Positions 53,186-62,155 of a stretch of 64,000 nucleotides of DNA are shown here, one piece after another. Position 1 is the first letter of the stretch, and each line of letters begins with the position of its first letter. The stretch lies in contig NZ_CP061336.1 of assembly GCF_005473905.2 (NCBI RefSeq), positions 3,650,501 through 3,714,500 of the forward strand. Direction: 5' to 3'. The notes below the pieces were generated by a model. The model was not told the DNA's origin. It was given only the letters and a program-made list of their open reading frames with translations, and did no database searches. The DNA comes from Ruminiclostridium herbifermentans. Its GTDB lineage: Bacteria > Bacillota > Clostridia > Acetivibrionales > DSM-1351. Position numbers and translations under genes: made by a program.

Positions 53186-54936
53186 TCCATCACCTCTACT
53201 CCGGTAAAAGCTTCTCTTACCGCCTCTCTCACTTCCTCTACTGGATCACTTAACATACTTTGCAAGACAATTTCAGCCTTTTTACTATTATATTTACCTA
53301 ATGAACTTGCAGCTGCAATTCTTATGAGGATAGCGTTGCTAGTAGCAGCAACTGATAGCAAGTTAAATGCACTTTCACTTTTAAACTTATATATATTAAA
53401 GATAATTTCCATTTTATTTACTTCTTCATATTCATCTTCATACAGCTTTAGTAATAACTGCAAACTTCGGTCATCTATCCTTTTACTAAGAGCTTTAATT
53501 GCTTTTCTTCTGACCTTTTGAGAAGGGTCATTTATCATAGTATTCATAAAATCATAAAAATCATAATCTGAGGAATATTCCATAATGTCTATCAAACCGG
53601 ACCTAATATTTTCATCCATACTACCCATTCTATAGGCTATATGTTTCAATCCTATATCTGAATTAAGTCTGAATAGAACCTTTAAAGCCTCCATACCTTC
53701 CACCCCAGAATTGCGATTTATAATTTCTTCAATTAACTCAACATTCTCCAGTTTTTGAAACATAATTAGCCTTTGTGCTGCTTCCTTTCGAACAAAAGAA
53801 TTTTTATTCTCAAGCTTTAAAAAAAGCATATCAACATCCAAAGGATCCATTGAGTCTTTTTTTTCACCAAAAGTAATCTCTTCTAATGCTTCTTTACATA
53901 CTGTATTGTCAATATAATCAATGTTTTTTTTATTCTCTAACTCCAAGCCTAACATTACGAGTTCAGGTTCCTCACTAGATAACAATTTATTAATAAAACT
54001 ATCAGGGATCTGGTCAAGTCTCTGTAAAATATTACAAATATTCTCAATAAAAAATTCTTCTCTTTTATAGAAATTATAAATTTCGTTAATATCCTGAAGA
54101 AAGAAGACCATATTAATTTGAACAAAGGCAGCTATCGAAATAAAAAATAAAGTTTCCTCCTTATAGTTCCAGCCCTCTTTAAAAATCCTTTCCAATTCCA
54201 AATAAGTATTTTCTGGCAAAGTGCTAATATTGTTATTAACAATCAAACTACACAATCCAAAAACTAAATTTGAGTCATCAATAATAAAATCTTTTTTATA
54301 TTTATATATGATTAAATCTATGTCTTCATATGAACCAATATTTCCCAAAGCTTTAACATATGTATTCATCAAGATATTTTTTTCGATATCCGAAACATTT
54401 ATATAGAATATTTTTTCTGATATAACTTGTGAATATTTTTTTAATCCTAATTTATCAAATGTTCTTATAAGCGCATTAATAATCCAAATGCTGTCTGTAT
54501 CTTCTAAAATATTTGCCAGCTTACTTGCTGCTTCTTTATATGACTGTTCTTCAATAACTTCTAATGCTGCTTCCACAACATTCTCATCTGTATCATCAAG
54601 TGCTGTCATAGCAATTTCACAGCTTCGCTTTTCTCTAATATGCTTTAGCGCATCAAGGGCAAATTTTCGTATGTTTCTATCGGGATCTGATAGTTTTTGC
54701 TCTAATACCTTTAATGACTTTTCACCCAATGATATAAATATTTCAATTGCGATATTACGAATATATGCATCCTTTGAATAAAGCAAAGGAGCAACAAACT
54801 CTGGTGTTCTTTCATCTTTTATATTCCCAAGCTTTTTAGCAAGTTTTTCTTGTTCATATCTTTCTTTTTTTATAATTAAATTATTTATGAGAGTTATTAC
54901 TTTCTGTTTATCAAAGCTGTTATTTATGTATTCCAT
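53182..54936 (-). CDS. HEAT-repeat scaffold protein
   Basis: About 584 residues of tandem HEAT/PBS-lyase-like helical repeats (LSDPDRNIRKFALDALKHI, DPSQKVRRKAIKALSKRI, LSDPVEEVREAVREAF). No catalytic motif or membrane segment is seen. HEAT repeats serve as protein-binding scaffolds and occur in non-flagellar chemosensory clusters. ATG 54936 follows GGAGGTGTACC and is preferred to 54954. It overlaps the end of the upstream HPt gene by 17 bp and the start of cheR by 4 bp, so it is tightly coupled. Binding partner unknown. Confidence 0.85.
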   Translation of the reverse strand: MEYINNSFDKQKVITLINNLIIKKERYEQEKLAKKLGNIKDERTPEFVAPLLYSKDAYIRNIAIEIFISLGEKSLKVLEQKLSDPDRNIRKFALDALKHIREKRSCEIAMTALDDTDENVVEAALEVIEEQSYKEAASKLANILEDTDSIWIINALIRTFDKLGLKKYSQVISEKIFYINVSDIEKNILMNTYVKALGNIGSYEDIDLIIYKYKKDFIIDDSNLVFGLCSLIVNNNISTLPENTYLELERIFKEGWNYKEETLFFISIAAFVQINMVFFLQDINEIYNFYKREEFFIENICNILQRLDQIPDSFINKLLSSEEPELVMLGLELENKKNIDYIDNTVCKEALEEITFGEKKDSMDPLDVDMLFLKLENKNSFVRKEAAQRLIMFQKLENVELIEEIINRNSGVEGMEALKVLFRLNSDIGLKHIAYRMGSMDENIRSGLIDIMEYSSDYDFYDFMNTMINDPSQKVRRKAIKALSKRIDDRSLQLLLKLYEDEYEEVNKMEIIFNIYKFKSESAFNLLSVAATSNAILIRIAAASSLGKYNSKKAEIVLQSMLSDPVEEVREAVREAFTGVEVME

Positions 54937-56068
54937 GGTACACCTCCTTTGCAATTTTATTTATTTTGAATGATGATTCTTCATTCTTAATAGAATTTAT
55001 CATTGCATCCATCTGATTCTCATATATATTAAACTTTTCGATAAAACTAATAGCTTCAAAAATGTTATATATTCTTTTTGTCTTTAAAGAGTTTACAATT
55101 ATACCCATCCCTACTTCCTGGGATTTTAGTTGCTTCTTTATCTGAATTAACTCTTTTATTTCATACTCATGAATTATTGTTAGTTCACTTGTATCAATAA
55201 GAATTATTAAAACTGAGTTAAGATTTATTAATTCAATATAAGACTTAAAATTATTTATGAAGTTATCCTTATCTGGTTTAAAAGTTCTAATTAAATTTCT
55301 ACCATTTACATTGAAACTAACATCATTCTGCTTATTTTTGATTAAATCAACTATATCAATTTTTTCCACATAAAATATGGTAAAGTATGAGTTCAAATCA
55401 GCTTCCTCAACATCTGTACATATAATGATATTTAATATCTTTATATTTTTGTCATGAAAATTGCTGCTAAAATATTCATCAGAAATGCTAGAGTACTCAA
55501 GTGTTCCTATATCCTTAACGCTATTAAATATCATCATTAGTATAGGAGATATCATTGGTGCATCATCTTCTATAAAGAAAGATATATAAAATTTGTTTTT
55601 ACCTTTAGGCTTTGCATTTAAAAGTGAAGAAACAATTCCTGTGTCAGATTGTGGAGCAGCAACCTTCTCTTCTTTTTTGCCTACACTGATAAAGCTATCC
55701 ACCTTCTCACTAATCCTAGAAGCAGAGTTAACTAATTGTATAATATCCTCATTAAAATCTGGCTCTCTTTTAGATATAAGAATTTTTTTTACAGTGTCTA
55801 TACCCTCAAAACAGATAGATACAATACTTTGGTCAAAAGTAATAGAACCATTTCTTGCATAGTCAAGCATATCTTCAATCTTATGCATAAGATTTCCTAT
55901 ATCCTCATACCCAACCATATGTGAAGACCCTTTAATTGTATGTGCTATTCTAAATAGTTCATTTACATATGTAGGTGAGTATTCCATCTCAAGACTTATG
56001 ATACACTCCTCTGCTTTTTGTATCAATTCTTCTGTCTCTTCAAAATAAACCTGAAGCATTTCATCCAT
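54920..56068 (-). CDS. HPt protein with CheA-P2-like and STAS-like regions, no kinase domain
   Basis: 382 residues. The N-terminal HPt domain has the phospho-His in RIAHTIKGSSHMVGYE. Residues ~150-240 (FYISFFIEDDAPMISPILMMIF) resemble the P2 regulator-binding domain of CheA. The C-terminal ~130 (LIILIDTSELTIIHEYEIKEL) resemble a STAS domain. There is no dimerisation, ATPase or CheW part. It would act as a phospho-relay partner or phosphate sink for CheA and the CheY proteins. It follows the second cheY by 31 bp. The STAS call is weaker than the HPt call. Confidence 0.75.
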   Translation of the reverse strand: MDEMLQVYFEETEELIQKAEECIISLEMEYSPTYVNELFRIAHTIKGSSHMVGYEDIGNLMHKIEDMLDYARNGSITFDQSIVSICFEGIDTVKKILISKREPDFNEDIIQLVNSASRISEKVDSFISVGKKEEKVAAPQSDTGIVSSLLNAKPKGKNKFYISFFIEDDAPMISPILMMIFNSVKDIGTLEYSSISDEYFSSNFHDKNIKILNIIICTDVEEADLNSYFTIFYVEKIDIVDLIKNKQNDVSFNVNGRNLIRTFKPDKDNFINNFKSYIELINLNSVLIILIDTSELTIIHEYEIKELIQIKKQLKSQEVGMGIIVNSLKTKRIYNIFEAISFIEKFNIYENQMDAMINSIKNEESSFKINKIAKEVYHGIHK

Positions 56069-56098
56069 TTATGCCACCTCTCTCAAAAGAGTAACCTT

Positions 56099-56509
56099 TC
56101 ATTTTACAACTTGAACAATTGAATCTCTCCATCTTTCCAGCTTTTGTATAGAATAATCAATAATTTGAATCACATAATCAACGCTAATAAAAGGTTTAAG
56201 TATATAATCGTTTGCTCCAAACTCAAGGGATCTGAGAATTTTATCCATGGTAGAGGAACCTGTCATCATTATAACCTGCGTTAATGCATCATAACTTTTT
56301 ATTTGCTTTAATAGTTCAATACCGTCCATTTCAGGCATCTCAATATCAGCTAATACTATATGGTACTTATCCTTTTTTATTTTTAAATAGGCATCTTCAG
56401 CATTTAATGCATTATCTATCATGTAGCCTTCCAGCGCAAGGTTATTTTTTAGAGCAGCAACAATTCCTTCTTCGTCATCTACAATAAGAACCTTGTATTT
56501 CTGCCTCAT
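56099..56509 (-). CDS. CheY-like response regulator
   Basis: About 136 residues: a receiver domain with DDEE at 11-14, D55 (HIVLADIEMPEMDG) and the conserved ILKPF lysine, plus a short C-terminal helix. The C-terminal extension (SIQKLERWRDSIVQVVK) is slightly longer than in simple CheY. ATG 56509 follows GGAGGTAATCAA and is preferred to 56527. It lies between cheB and the HPt-STAS-like gene, which suggests it receives phosphate from that HPt. Confidence 0.9.
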   Translation of the reverse strand: MRQKYKVLIVDDEEGIVAALKNNLALEGYMIDNALNAEDAYLKIKKDKYHIVLADIEMPEMDGIELLKQIKSYDALTQVIMMTGSSTMDKILRSLEFGANDYILKPFISVDYVIQIIDYSIQKLERWRDSIVQVVK

Positions 56510-56586
56510 TTGATTACCTCCATTCAAACTTTATAGTTAAATATGCCAAGCATAAAATATGCTTATTAAAGTATTTTCATATTTTC

Positions 56587-57657
56587 CTATTTATTAACTG
56601 CTTTAATAATTGCATCTGCTATTTTATAAGATGGTACTACAATTTCAGCACCACCTCTTTCAATTGCTTCCCTCGGCATACCAAAAACAGCTGCCGTTGA
56701 CTCATCCTCTGCTATTGTTACTCCACCAGCATTTCTAATCTTTATCATTGCTTCTACTCCATCATCTCCCATTCCAGTCATGAGAACTCCTACTACATTC
56801 TCCCCACCAAATGCATCTAACATTGATTCCATCATCACATTAACCGATGGCATAAAAACTGTTATGGGAGTATTGGTAAGTCTTAATATTCCTCCATTTC
56901 CTCTAGCCACCAACTGATACCCCCCAGGTGCTAGATATCCTCTACCGTTCTGTAGTACATCACCAGCTTCTGCTTCCTTAATAGGAATCCTACATGCATC
57001 ATTTAACCTTTTTGCAAAAGATGAGGTAAAAGAGGGTGGCATATGCTGAACAATTACAACTGCTGCTTTAAGATCCTGTGGTAACATTGGAAGTACTTCC
57101 ATTAAAGTACTCGGCCCTCCAGTAGAAATCCCAATGGCTACAACCTTAGATTTATCTTTTACTCTTAAATCTTTTTTTAAAGGCAACGACTTTTTAGGTA
57201 ATATAATACTCTGCTGTCTTTTAACCCTATCTCTTATACTCTTCTTATTCATACCTTTATATGCTAGTTTTATTTTTTGAATAATTTCTCTTCCAACAAT
57301 ATGAAGATTAGAGGATACTGTTCCCGAAGGCTTTGCAACATAATCAAATGCTCCTAATTCTAATGCTTCAAATGTTGTCAATGCACCATCTTCAGTTAAA
57401 GAGCTAATTATTATAACAGGAATTTCCGGAAATTCAGACAATATATATTGCATTGAGGTTAACCCATCCATAACTGGCATGTTGATGTCCATAGTAATTA
57501 CATCCGGCTCTAAGTCACGTACTTTTTCAATAGCATCCTGCCCATCTCTAGCTGTACCAACTACTTCCATACTTGTATCAGTCATGATGATCTCTTTTAG
57601 CGATTTACGCATAAGTGCTGAATCATCTACAATTAATACTTTTATTTTTTCAGACAC
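56587..57657 (-). CDS. cheB: CheB protein-glutamate methylesterase/deamidase
   Basis: About 356 residues. The receiver domain has D11/D12 and D57 (VITMDINMPVMDG). The C-terminal methylesterase domain has the catalytic triad Ser in GISTGGPSTL, His in VIVQHMPPSF and Asp in TGMGDDGVEAM. It removes methyl groups and deamidates receptor Gln residues. A GTG start at 57657 with AGGTGA just upstream is preferred. The ATG at 57735 would add a 26-residue tail and would run through the hairpin at 57690-57730. Together with CheR it gives the system full adaptation. Confidence 0.95.
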   Translation of the reverse strand: MSEKIKVLIVDDSALMRKSLKEIIMTDTSMEVVGTARDGQDAIEKVRDLEPDVITMDINMPVMDGLTSMQYILSEFPEIPVIIISSLTEDGALTTFEALELGAFDYVAKPSGTVSSNLHIVGREIIQKIKLAYKGMNKKSIRDRVKRQQSIILPKKSLPLKKDLRVKDKSKVVAIGISTGGPSTLMEVLPMLPQDLKAAVVIVQHMPPSFTSSFAKRLNDACRIPIKEAEAGDVLQNGRGYLAPGGYQLVARGNGGILRLTNTPITVFMPSVNVMMESMLDAFGGENVVGVLMTGMGDDGVEAMIKIRNAGGVTIAEDESTAAVFGMPREAIERGGAEIVVPSYKIADAIIKAVNK

Positions 57658-57689
57658 AAAATCACCTGCCGTAACTATTGTATAAATCA

Positions 57690-57730
57690 TGATACCTCGG
57701 AGCGATATTAACTTATACTCCGAGGTATCA
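57690..57730 (-). other. Intercistronic hairpin before cheB
   Basis: TGATACCTCGGAG and CTCCGAGGTATCA form a perfect 13-bp stem with a 15-nt loop, between the triple CheW gene and the cheB GTG. No U-tract follows on the minus strand. It may tune mRNA stability or translation within the operon. Confidence 0.6.
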
Positions 57731-57745
57731 CCCATACAATTAAGA

Positions 57746-59218
57746 TTAACTAAAACTTAATACTTTACTTATATCCAGAATTAAAATCATTCTCTTACCG
57801 TTTTCTAGTTTGCCTACACCTTCTACATAAGCACTGTCAATTCCATTGTTCAATATATCTGGTGGAGATTCGATCAGCGTCTTTTCAACTCTTAAAACTT
57901 CAGATACAGAATCTACAATAATTCCTGTTCTTTTCCCATCGAAGTCTACAATTATTATTCTTGTAGCATCAGTCTCCTGCTTCTCAGAAAGGTTGAACAA
58001 TCTCCTTAAATCCAATGCTGGAATTACATTTCCTCTAAGATTTACGATACCCTCTATATAGTAAGGAGCTCTCGGTATTTTAGTTACCTCCGTCATTCTA
58101 TTGATTTCCTGTACATTGGCAATCTTTACACCATACTCCTCCATATCTAGTTTGAAAGTAACCAGTTTCTCTTCATCAAGAATCTGTTTTTCAATGCTGT
58201 TTTCTCCATCATTCATTTCTTGATTTGTTATACCAGCACTAATTGCACTTATTTCATCAGCTGAAACTAGTTCTGAGGGTTCGAGTATAAGAATCATTCG
58301 TCTACCATCATTAAGCTTAGCTATTCCCTTAAGCTGTTCTCCACTTTGAGCAGAGAATTTAGGAGGAGGTTGTATAATACTTGTTGGTACTCTCAATACC
58401 TCTGAAATCTTGTCCACCATAATTCCTGCTGTAAAATTACCCATATCAACCACAAGTATTCTTGTATGGTCATTAATATCTACATGTCCCATCCCAAAAT
58501 AGGCTCTAAGGCTTATTATTGGAAGCAAATTGTTACGTATTGAAACAACACCCTCAATATAATTTTCACAATTAGGAACCTTAATAATTTGAGGTACACG
58601 TATGATTTCTTTGACTCTCATGATTCCAATAGCATATTCCTCATTATCCAAAAGAAAAGATACCAACTGTTCTTCCTCAATAGATTCAGAGTCAGCAGAA
58701 GCTTGGAAGACCTTGTTCATATTAACACTTTCGTTATAGGCATTATTTTTATCTTTTTCATTACTTACACTTAAAGCCCTAACAACGTCCAATAGCATAA
58801 CAAGCCTGTTCCCATTATCAAGCTTTACTACACCATTAAGATAATCTGCGTCAATATTTTTTACTATCATTGGTGGTTCTTCAATATCTGCAGTATTTAC
58901 TCTCATTACCTCCGATACTTTATCAACAACCACTCCAGTAGCTTTACCATTTACATCTATTACAATAACTCTACTGCTTTCATCCTTATCCTTCCTGTCA
59001 ATACTAAACCTAGTTCTTCCATCAATAATTGGCAGCACATTACCCCTTAAGTTACAAGCACCTTCAACATAACTAGGAGCATTGGGTACTTTTGTGATTT
59101 CAGGAACTCTAATGATTTCCTTTACATCCATGATATCAGCCCCAAATTCATCTTCTCCTAGCAGGAAGGTAACTAGCTGGCGTTCTGTAAAGCTGGTATT
59201 ATTTATACCAGTAGCCAT
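57746..59218 (-). CDS. Triple CheW-domain protein
   Basis: About 490 residues with three tandem CheW domains (starting QLVTFLLGEDEFGADI, QLVSFLLDNEEYAIGI and KLVTFKLDMEEYGVKI). Each carries the EIIRVP or EINRMT loop and the VPNxxxYxEG segment, with VSEVLRV near its end. There is no long basic N-terminal extension like the one on the paralogue at 46.9 kb. ATG 59218 follows GGAGGGG. It lies 18 bp after the cytoplasmic receptor and should couple it to CheA. Confidence 0.93.
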   Translation of the reverse strand: MATGINNTSFTERQLVTFLLGEDEFGADIMDVKEIIRVPEITKVPNAPSYVEGACNLRGNVLPIIDGRTRFSIDRKDKDESSRVIVIDVNGKATGVVVDKVSEVMRVNTADIEEPPMIVKNIDADYLNGVVKLDNGNRLVMLLDVVRALSVSNEKDKNNAYNESVNMNKVFQASADSESIEEEQLVSFLLDNEEYAIGIMRVKEIIRVPQIIKVPNCENYIEGVVSIRNNLLPIISLRAYFGMGHVDINDHTRILVVDMGNFTAGIMVDKISEVLRVPTSIIQPPPKFSAQSGEQLKGIAKLNDGRRMILILEPSELVSADEISAISAGITNQEMNDGENSIEKQILDEEKLVTFKLDMEEYGVKIANVQEINRMTEVTKIPRAPYYIEGIVNLRGNVIPALDLRRLFNLSEKQETDATRIIIVDFDGKRTGIIVDSVSEVLRVEKTLIESPPDILNNGIDSAYVEGVGKLENGKRMILILDISKVLSFS

Positions 59219-59236
59219 AACTATCCCCTCCATTCA

Positions 59237-60235
59237 TTACATATTCTGAAGTTCATCAGCTAAACCGGATATTTCTTCTATAGCTTCAGCAAGTTCCTGC
59301 ATTCCTTTTGCTTGTTCAGATGCTGCAGTTGAAGCTTGCTGTGCACCACTGCTAGCTTCCTGAGCTGCAGTTGCAATCTGTTCAACACCTTTTCTAGCCT
59401 GCTCCAGTGCTATCATGGACTCATCTGCACCCTTTTGAATATCCTTAGCTCCATTTAGGATTTTGATCATGCTTTCTTCAATTACATTGAGGTTATGAGT
59501 AGTCTTCTTTGCTTTTTCAACCTCAGCAAAAGAGGTTTTACTTGATAAATCAGTATCTGCTGAAACCCTTTGAATTTGATTCTGTATGCCTCTTACAAGA
59601 TCTTTTATCTTATCTGTGTTTTCTGCAGACTCATTAGCAAGTGCTCTTATATCTCCAGCAACTACAGAGAAACCTCTTCCAAATTCTCCAGCTCTTGCTG
59701 CTTCAATAGAACCATTTACAGCTAGCATATTTGTTTGAATAGTAACATTTACAATAGCATCAACGATTTTATCAATCCTACGTGTAGTTTCCTCAAGACT
59801 TCTGATATTCTTTGCTGCCATAAGTGAAGTTTGTGCCGCTGAAGATATCCCTGCAATCATATCATCTACAGCTGTTTTATTTATGTCTAAAAGCTTTTGA
59901 AGTTCAGCTATCTTTTCTGCAGAAAATCCTGCCCTCTCACTCATCTGCTTTGAAGCTACCGCCAATCTTTCTGCAAGCAATGCTGATTTATCAGTTAACT
60001 CTGCTTGAGCTTGTGCACCGCTTGATATTTGCTGCATAGCCTTTAATATTTCATTTGCTGTAGAGTTTGCCTCCTCTACATTAGCTGATAATTCCTCTGA
60101 AGCTGCTGCAAGAGACTCTGATGATTTCTGTGCATCAGTAGATACCTTTAAATCCTCAGCCATCTGAGCAAGATCTGCTGCACCTGCATTTAATTCGTTA
60201 AAGGCTTTGTTCTGCATTTGAATAGATTTCTCCAC
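59237..60235 (-). CDS. Cytoplasmic MCP, C-terminal half (second signalling hairpin)
   Basis: 332 residues, all helical coiled coil with no membrane segment. The MCP tip is [18 protein letters not shown], slightly diverged from the usual [16 protein letters not shown]. The start would be a GTG without a ribosome site. Reading upstream in the same frame past it gives [19 protein letters not shown], which continues the coiled coil of the preceding frame. So it is probably the second half of one ~640-residue receptor, separated by a one-base frame change near 60300. Confidence 0.85.
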   Translation of the reverse strand: MEKSIQMQNKAFNELNAGAADLAQMAEDLKVSTDAQKSSESLAAASEELSANVEEANSTANEILKAMQQISSGAQAQAELTDKSALLAERLAVASKQMSERAGFSAEKIAELQKLLDINKTAVDDMIAGISSAAQTSLMAAKNIRSLEETTRRIDKIVDAIVNVTIQTNMLAVNGSIEAARAGEFGRGFSVVAGDIRALANESAENTDKIKDLVRGIQNQIQRVSADTDLSSKTSFAEVEKAKKTTHNLNVIEESMIKILNGAKDIQKGADESMIALEQARKGVEQIATAAQEASSGAQQASTAASEQAKGMQELAEAIEEISGLADELQNM

Positions 60236-60291
60236 TTCTTCTGCTGCACTACTCTGCTGTTCAGCCGCTGCTGCAATCTGTTCAGCAAGTG

Positions 60292-61143
60292 CTAGGAATT
60301 CACCGCTCCCTTGTTTGCATCAACTGCATTCTGGGACACCTCCATAACACCATTTTGTACCAATAAAATTTCTTCATTTATTTTTATAAGGTCTGCTGTA
60401 GTTTTCTTAGCTTTTTCAACTTCATCATTGGCAGCCTTGCCGGCACTTTCAATATCAGTCACTACAATCTTCACATTACTCTGAATTTCATTAACAAGCT
60501 CTCTTATATCCCTAGCAGACTTTTCAGAGGTCTCAGCAAGATTCCTCACTTCATCTGCAACAACAGCAAAGCCCTTTCCATGTTCACCAGCTCTTGCTGC
60601 TTCTATAGCTGCATTCAGTGCAAGGAGATTTGTCTGATCTGCGATTCTTACAACCGCTTGAACAATTTCTCCAACCTCGTTTGACTGTTTCTCTAATTCC
60701 CCAACCAGCTTAACAGACTCCATGTTGGTGTCAGCAGATTCCTTAATACCCTTAATCATTAACTCAATATCATTTGAGGTATTTTCAATTAGCTCCTTAG
60801 CAATATCTACCTTTTCCAAAGATTCCTTTGCACTTTTATCGGCAATAACTGACGCTTTGTCAACTTGATTGATTGCAGCTCTAGATTCTTCAGCTGCGGA
60901 AGAGGCTTCATTAGCTCCCTTAGCAATTTGTTGCATAGTTGCACCTAATTCTTCAGCTGCACTACTTGCTTCTTCTATACCTGAAGCCAGTTGTTCCGTA
61001 GCTACTGCAATCCTTTCAGCTAGTTGCTGCTGTTTTGCTAATGTCCTTGCCTTTACTTTATCTTGTGCCTGCTTTCTTGCAAGTTCTCTCTTTCTTTCCA
61101 TTTCATCTGAAACTGTTGATGAATGTACAACTGTTCTTTCCAT
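60292..61143 (-). CDS. Cytoplasmic MCP, N-terminal half (first signalling hairpin)
   Basis: 283 residues in this frame. A charged N-terminus ([14 protein letters not shown]) and coiled coil surround the canonical tip [18 protein letters not shown]. There is no signal peptide, membrane helix or ligand domain, so the receptor is cytoplasmic. ATG 61143 has no ribosome site. A good one (GGAGGT) precedes ATG 61178, whose frame begins ATG GAA AAA AAC, again A_AAA_AAC, and joins the receptor only after a -1 shift. The frame ends at a TAG where the coiled coil continues in the -1 frame. See the two findings on these breaks. Confidence 0.85.
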   Translation of the reverse strand: MERTVVHSSTVSDEMERKRELARKQAQDKVKARTLAKQQQLAERIAVATEQLASGIEEASSAAEELGATMQQIAKGANEASSAAEESRAAINQVDKASVIADKSAKESLEKVDIAKELIENTSNDIELMIKGIKESADTNMESVKLVGELEKQSNEVGEIVQAVVRIADQTNLLALNAAIEAARAGEHGKGFAVVADEVRNLAETSEKSARDIRELVNEIQSNVKIVVTDIESAGKAANDEVEKAKKTTADLIKINEEILLVQNGVMEVSQNAVDANKGAVNS

Positions 61144-61299
61144 TTTGTCGCTTGAAGGTTTCGCGAGTTTTTTTCCATAAATATTTGACCTCCTAAAATT
61201 TTATATCTTTCGAATAATTCGGTTTATCTGATAAAATGCAAAAAACAGTTTAAATCCAATCAAAATTTTTTGTACATCATCAGATTAAGATTTTTAAGT

Positions 61300-61542
61300 T
61301 TAAACGCTTGATGTTGTATACTCTGGACAAAAAATAATGTAGTACATATTAACTCCATCCCCCGTAGGTTCATTTCCCAAATATCCATCCCGATGTAACG
61401 GAATAATTTTTTGTCGGAGCTCTTCTATACTACATAAAATTTGATTTTGAATAAGAAGTTTATGTATTTCTGCCAGAGTACTAAACTCTGACTCACAGCT
61501 TTTTATGCATTTTAAAAGTTCCTCATCATTGAGTTTACTCAT
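61300..61542 (-). CDS. Small conserved-looking protein of unknown function
   Basis: 80 residues with a strong AGGAGG site. It is helical at first (NDEELLKCIKSCESEFSTLAEIHKLL), then LRQKIIPLHRDGYLGNEP and a hydrophobic, aromatic end (MYYIIFCPEYT). It looks a little like a winged-helix module, but I do not recognise a family. Its place between cheY and the cytoplasmic MCP suggests a part in the chemosensory system, for example as an input adaptor. Confidence 0.65.
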   Translation of the reverse strand: MSKLNDEELLKCIKSCESEFSTLAEIHKLLIQNQILCSIEELRQKIIPLHRDGYLGNEPTGDGVNMYYIIFCPEYTTSSV

Positions 61543-61594
61543 TCTCTTTCCTCCTAGCCTAGTTATATAGGCAAAAAAAATTCTTTTAAATATG

Positions 61595-61954
61595 TTATTT
61601 TTTGAATTTATTTAGATTTTTTATAACAGTCTCTTCTTTATAAGGCTTAACAATAAATCCCTTGGCCCCACTCATGATAGCCTTTTGTACATAAACTTCC
61701 TGTCCCATAGCAGAGACCATAATAACAGAAGGTTTGTTATTTATCTTATTAATTTCTTCCATACACTCAAGTCCATCCATTTCGGGCATTGTTATATCAA
61801 GAGTAACAATATCAGGGTCTAATTCCTTAATCTTAACTATTGCTTCTTTGCCATTAGCTGCCTCGCCAACAACATTATAACCGTTTCTTTCAAGCATCTG
61901 CCTTAACTGAAGTCTTATAAAAGCAGCATCATCCACAATTAATATTGATGTCAT
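61595..61954 (-). CDS. cheY: CheY response regulator, first gene of the chemosensory operon
   Basis: 119 residues, receiver domain only. D8/D9 form the acidic pocket and D53 (DIVTLDITMPEMDG) is the phospho-acceptor. VSAMGQ and FIVKPYKEE give the switch residues and Lys. Among the three CheY-like proteins here it is closest to motility CheY of Gram-positive bacteria. The ATG follows GAGAGGAG. The promoter at 62127-62155 lies about 175 bp upstream. The output could be a motor or another target; no flagellar genes are in the window. Confidence 0.93.
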   Translation of the reverse strand: MTSILIVDDAAFIRLQLRQMLERNGYNVVGEAANGKEAIVKIKELDPDIVTLDITMPEMDGLECMEEINKINNKPSVIMVSAMGQEVYVQKAIMSGAKGFIVKPYKEETVIKNLNKFKK

Positions 61955-62126
61955 AAAAACTCCTCTCTAAGCTACAAGAACTAATTTTTATATAAAATAA
62001 TGGTCTAAAAATCCTAGCAAATTCGAATATAAAATAAAGTTAATGAGAATTAAGTTGTCTACGTTAGTCATATTTGTATCTAATATTTGGTAATACTAAA
62101 ACAAAAAAATTTTAATTATTGCATTG

Positions 62127-62155
62127 AGTATAATCTTTATTTTTCGCTAAAGCAA
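62127..62155 (-). promoter_or_regulatory. Probable sigma-A promoter of the chemosensory operon
   Basis: On the minus strand TTGCTT (62155-62150), a 17-bp spacer and TATACT (62132-62127). This is the best promoter match in the 61955-62555 gap, which otherwise holds no gene that I can support. No sigma-D (motility) consensus was seen. Confidence 0.5.
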
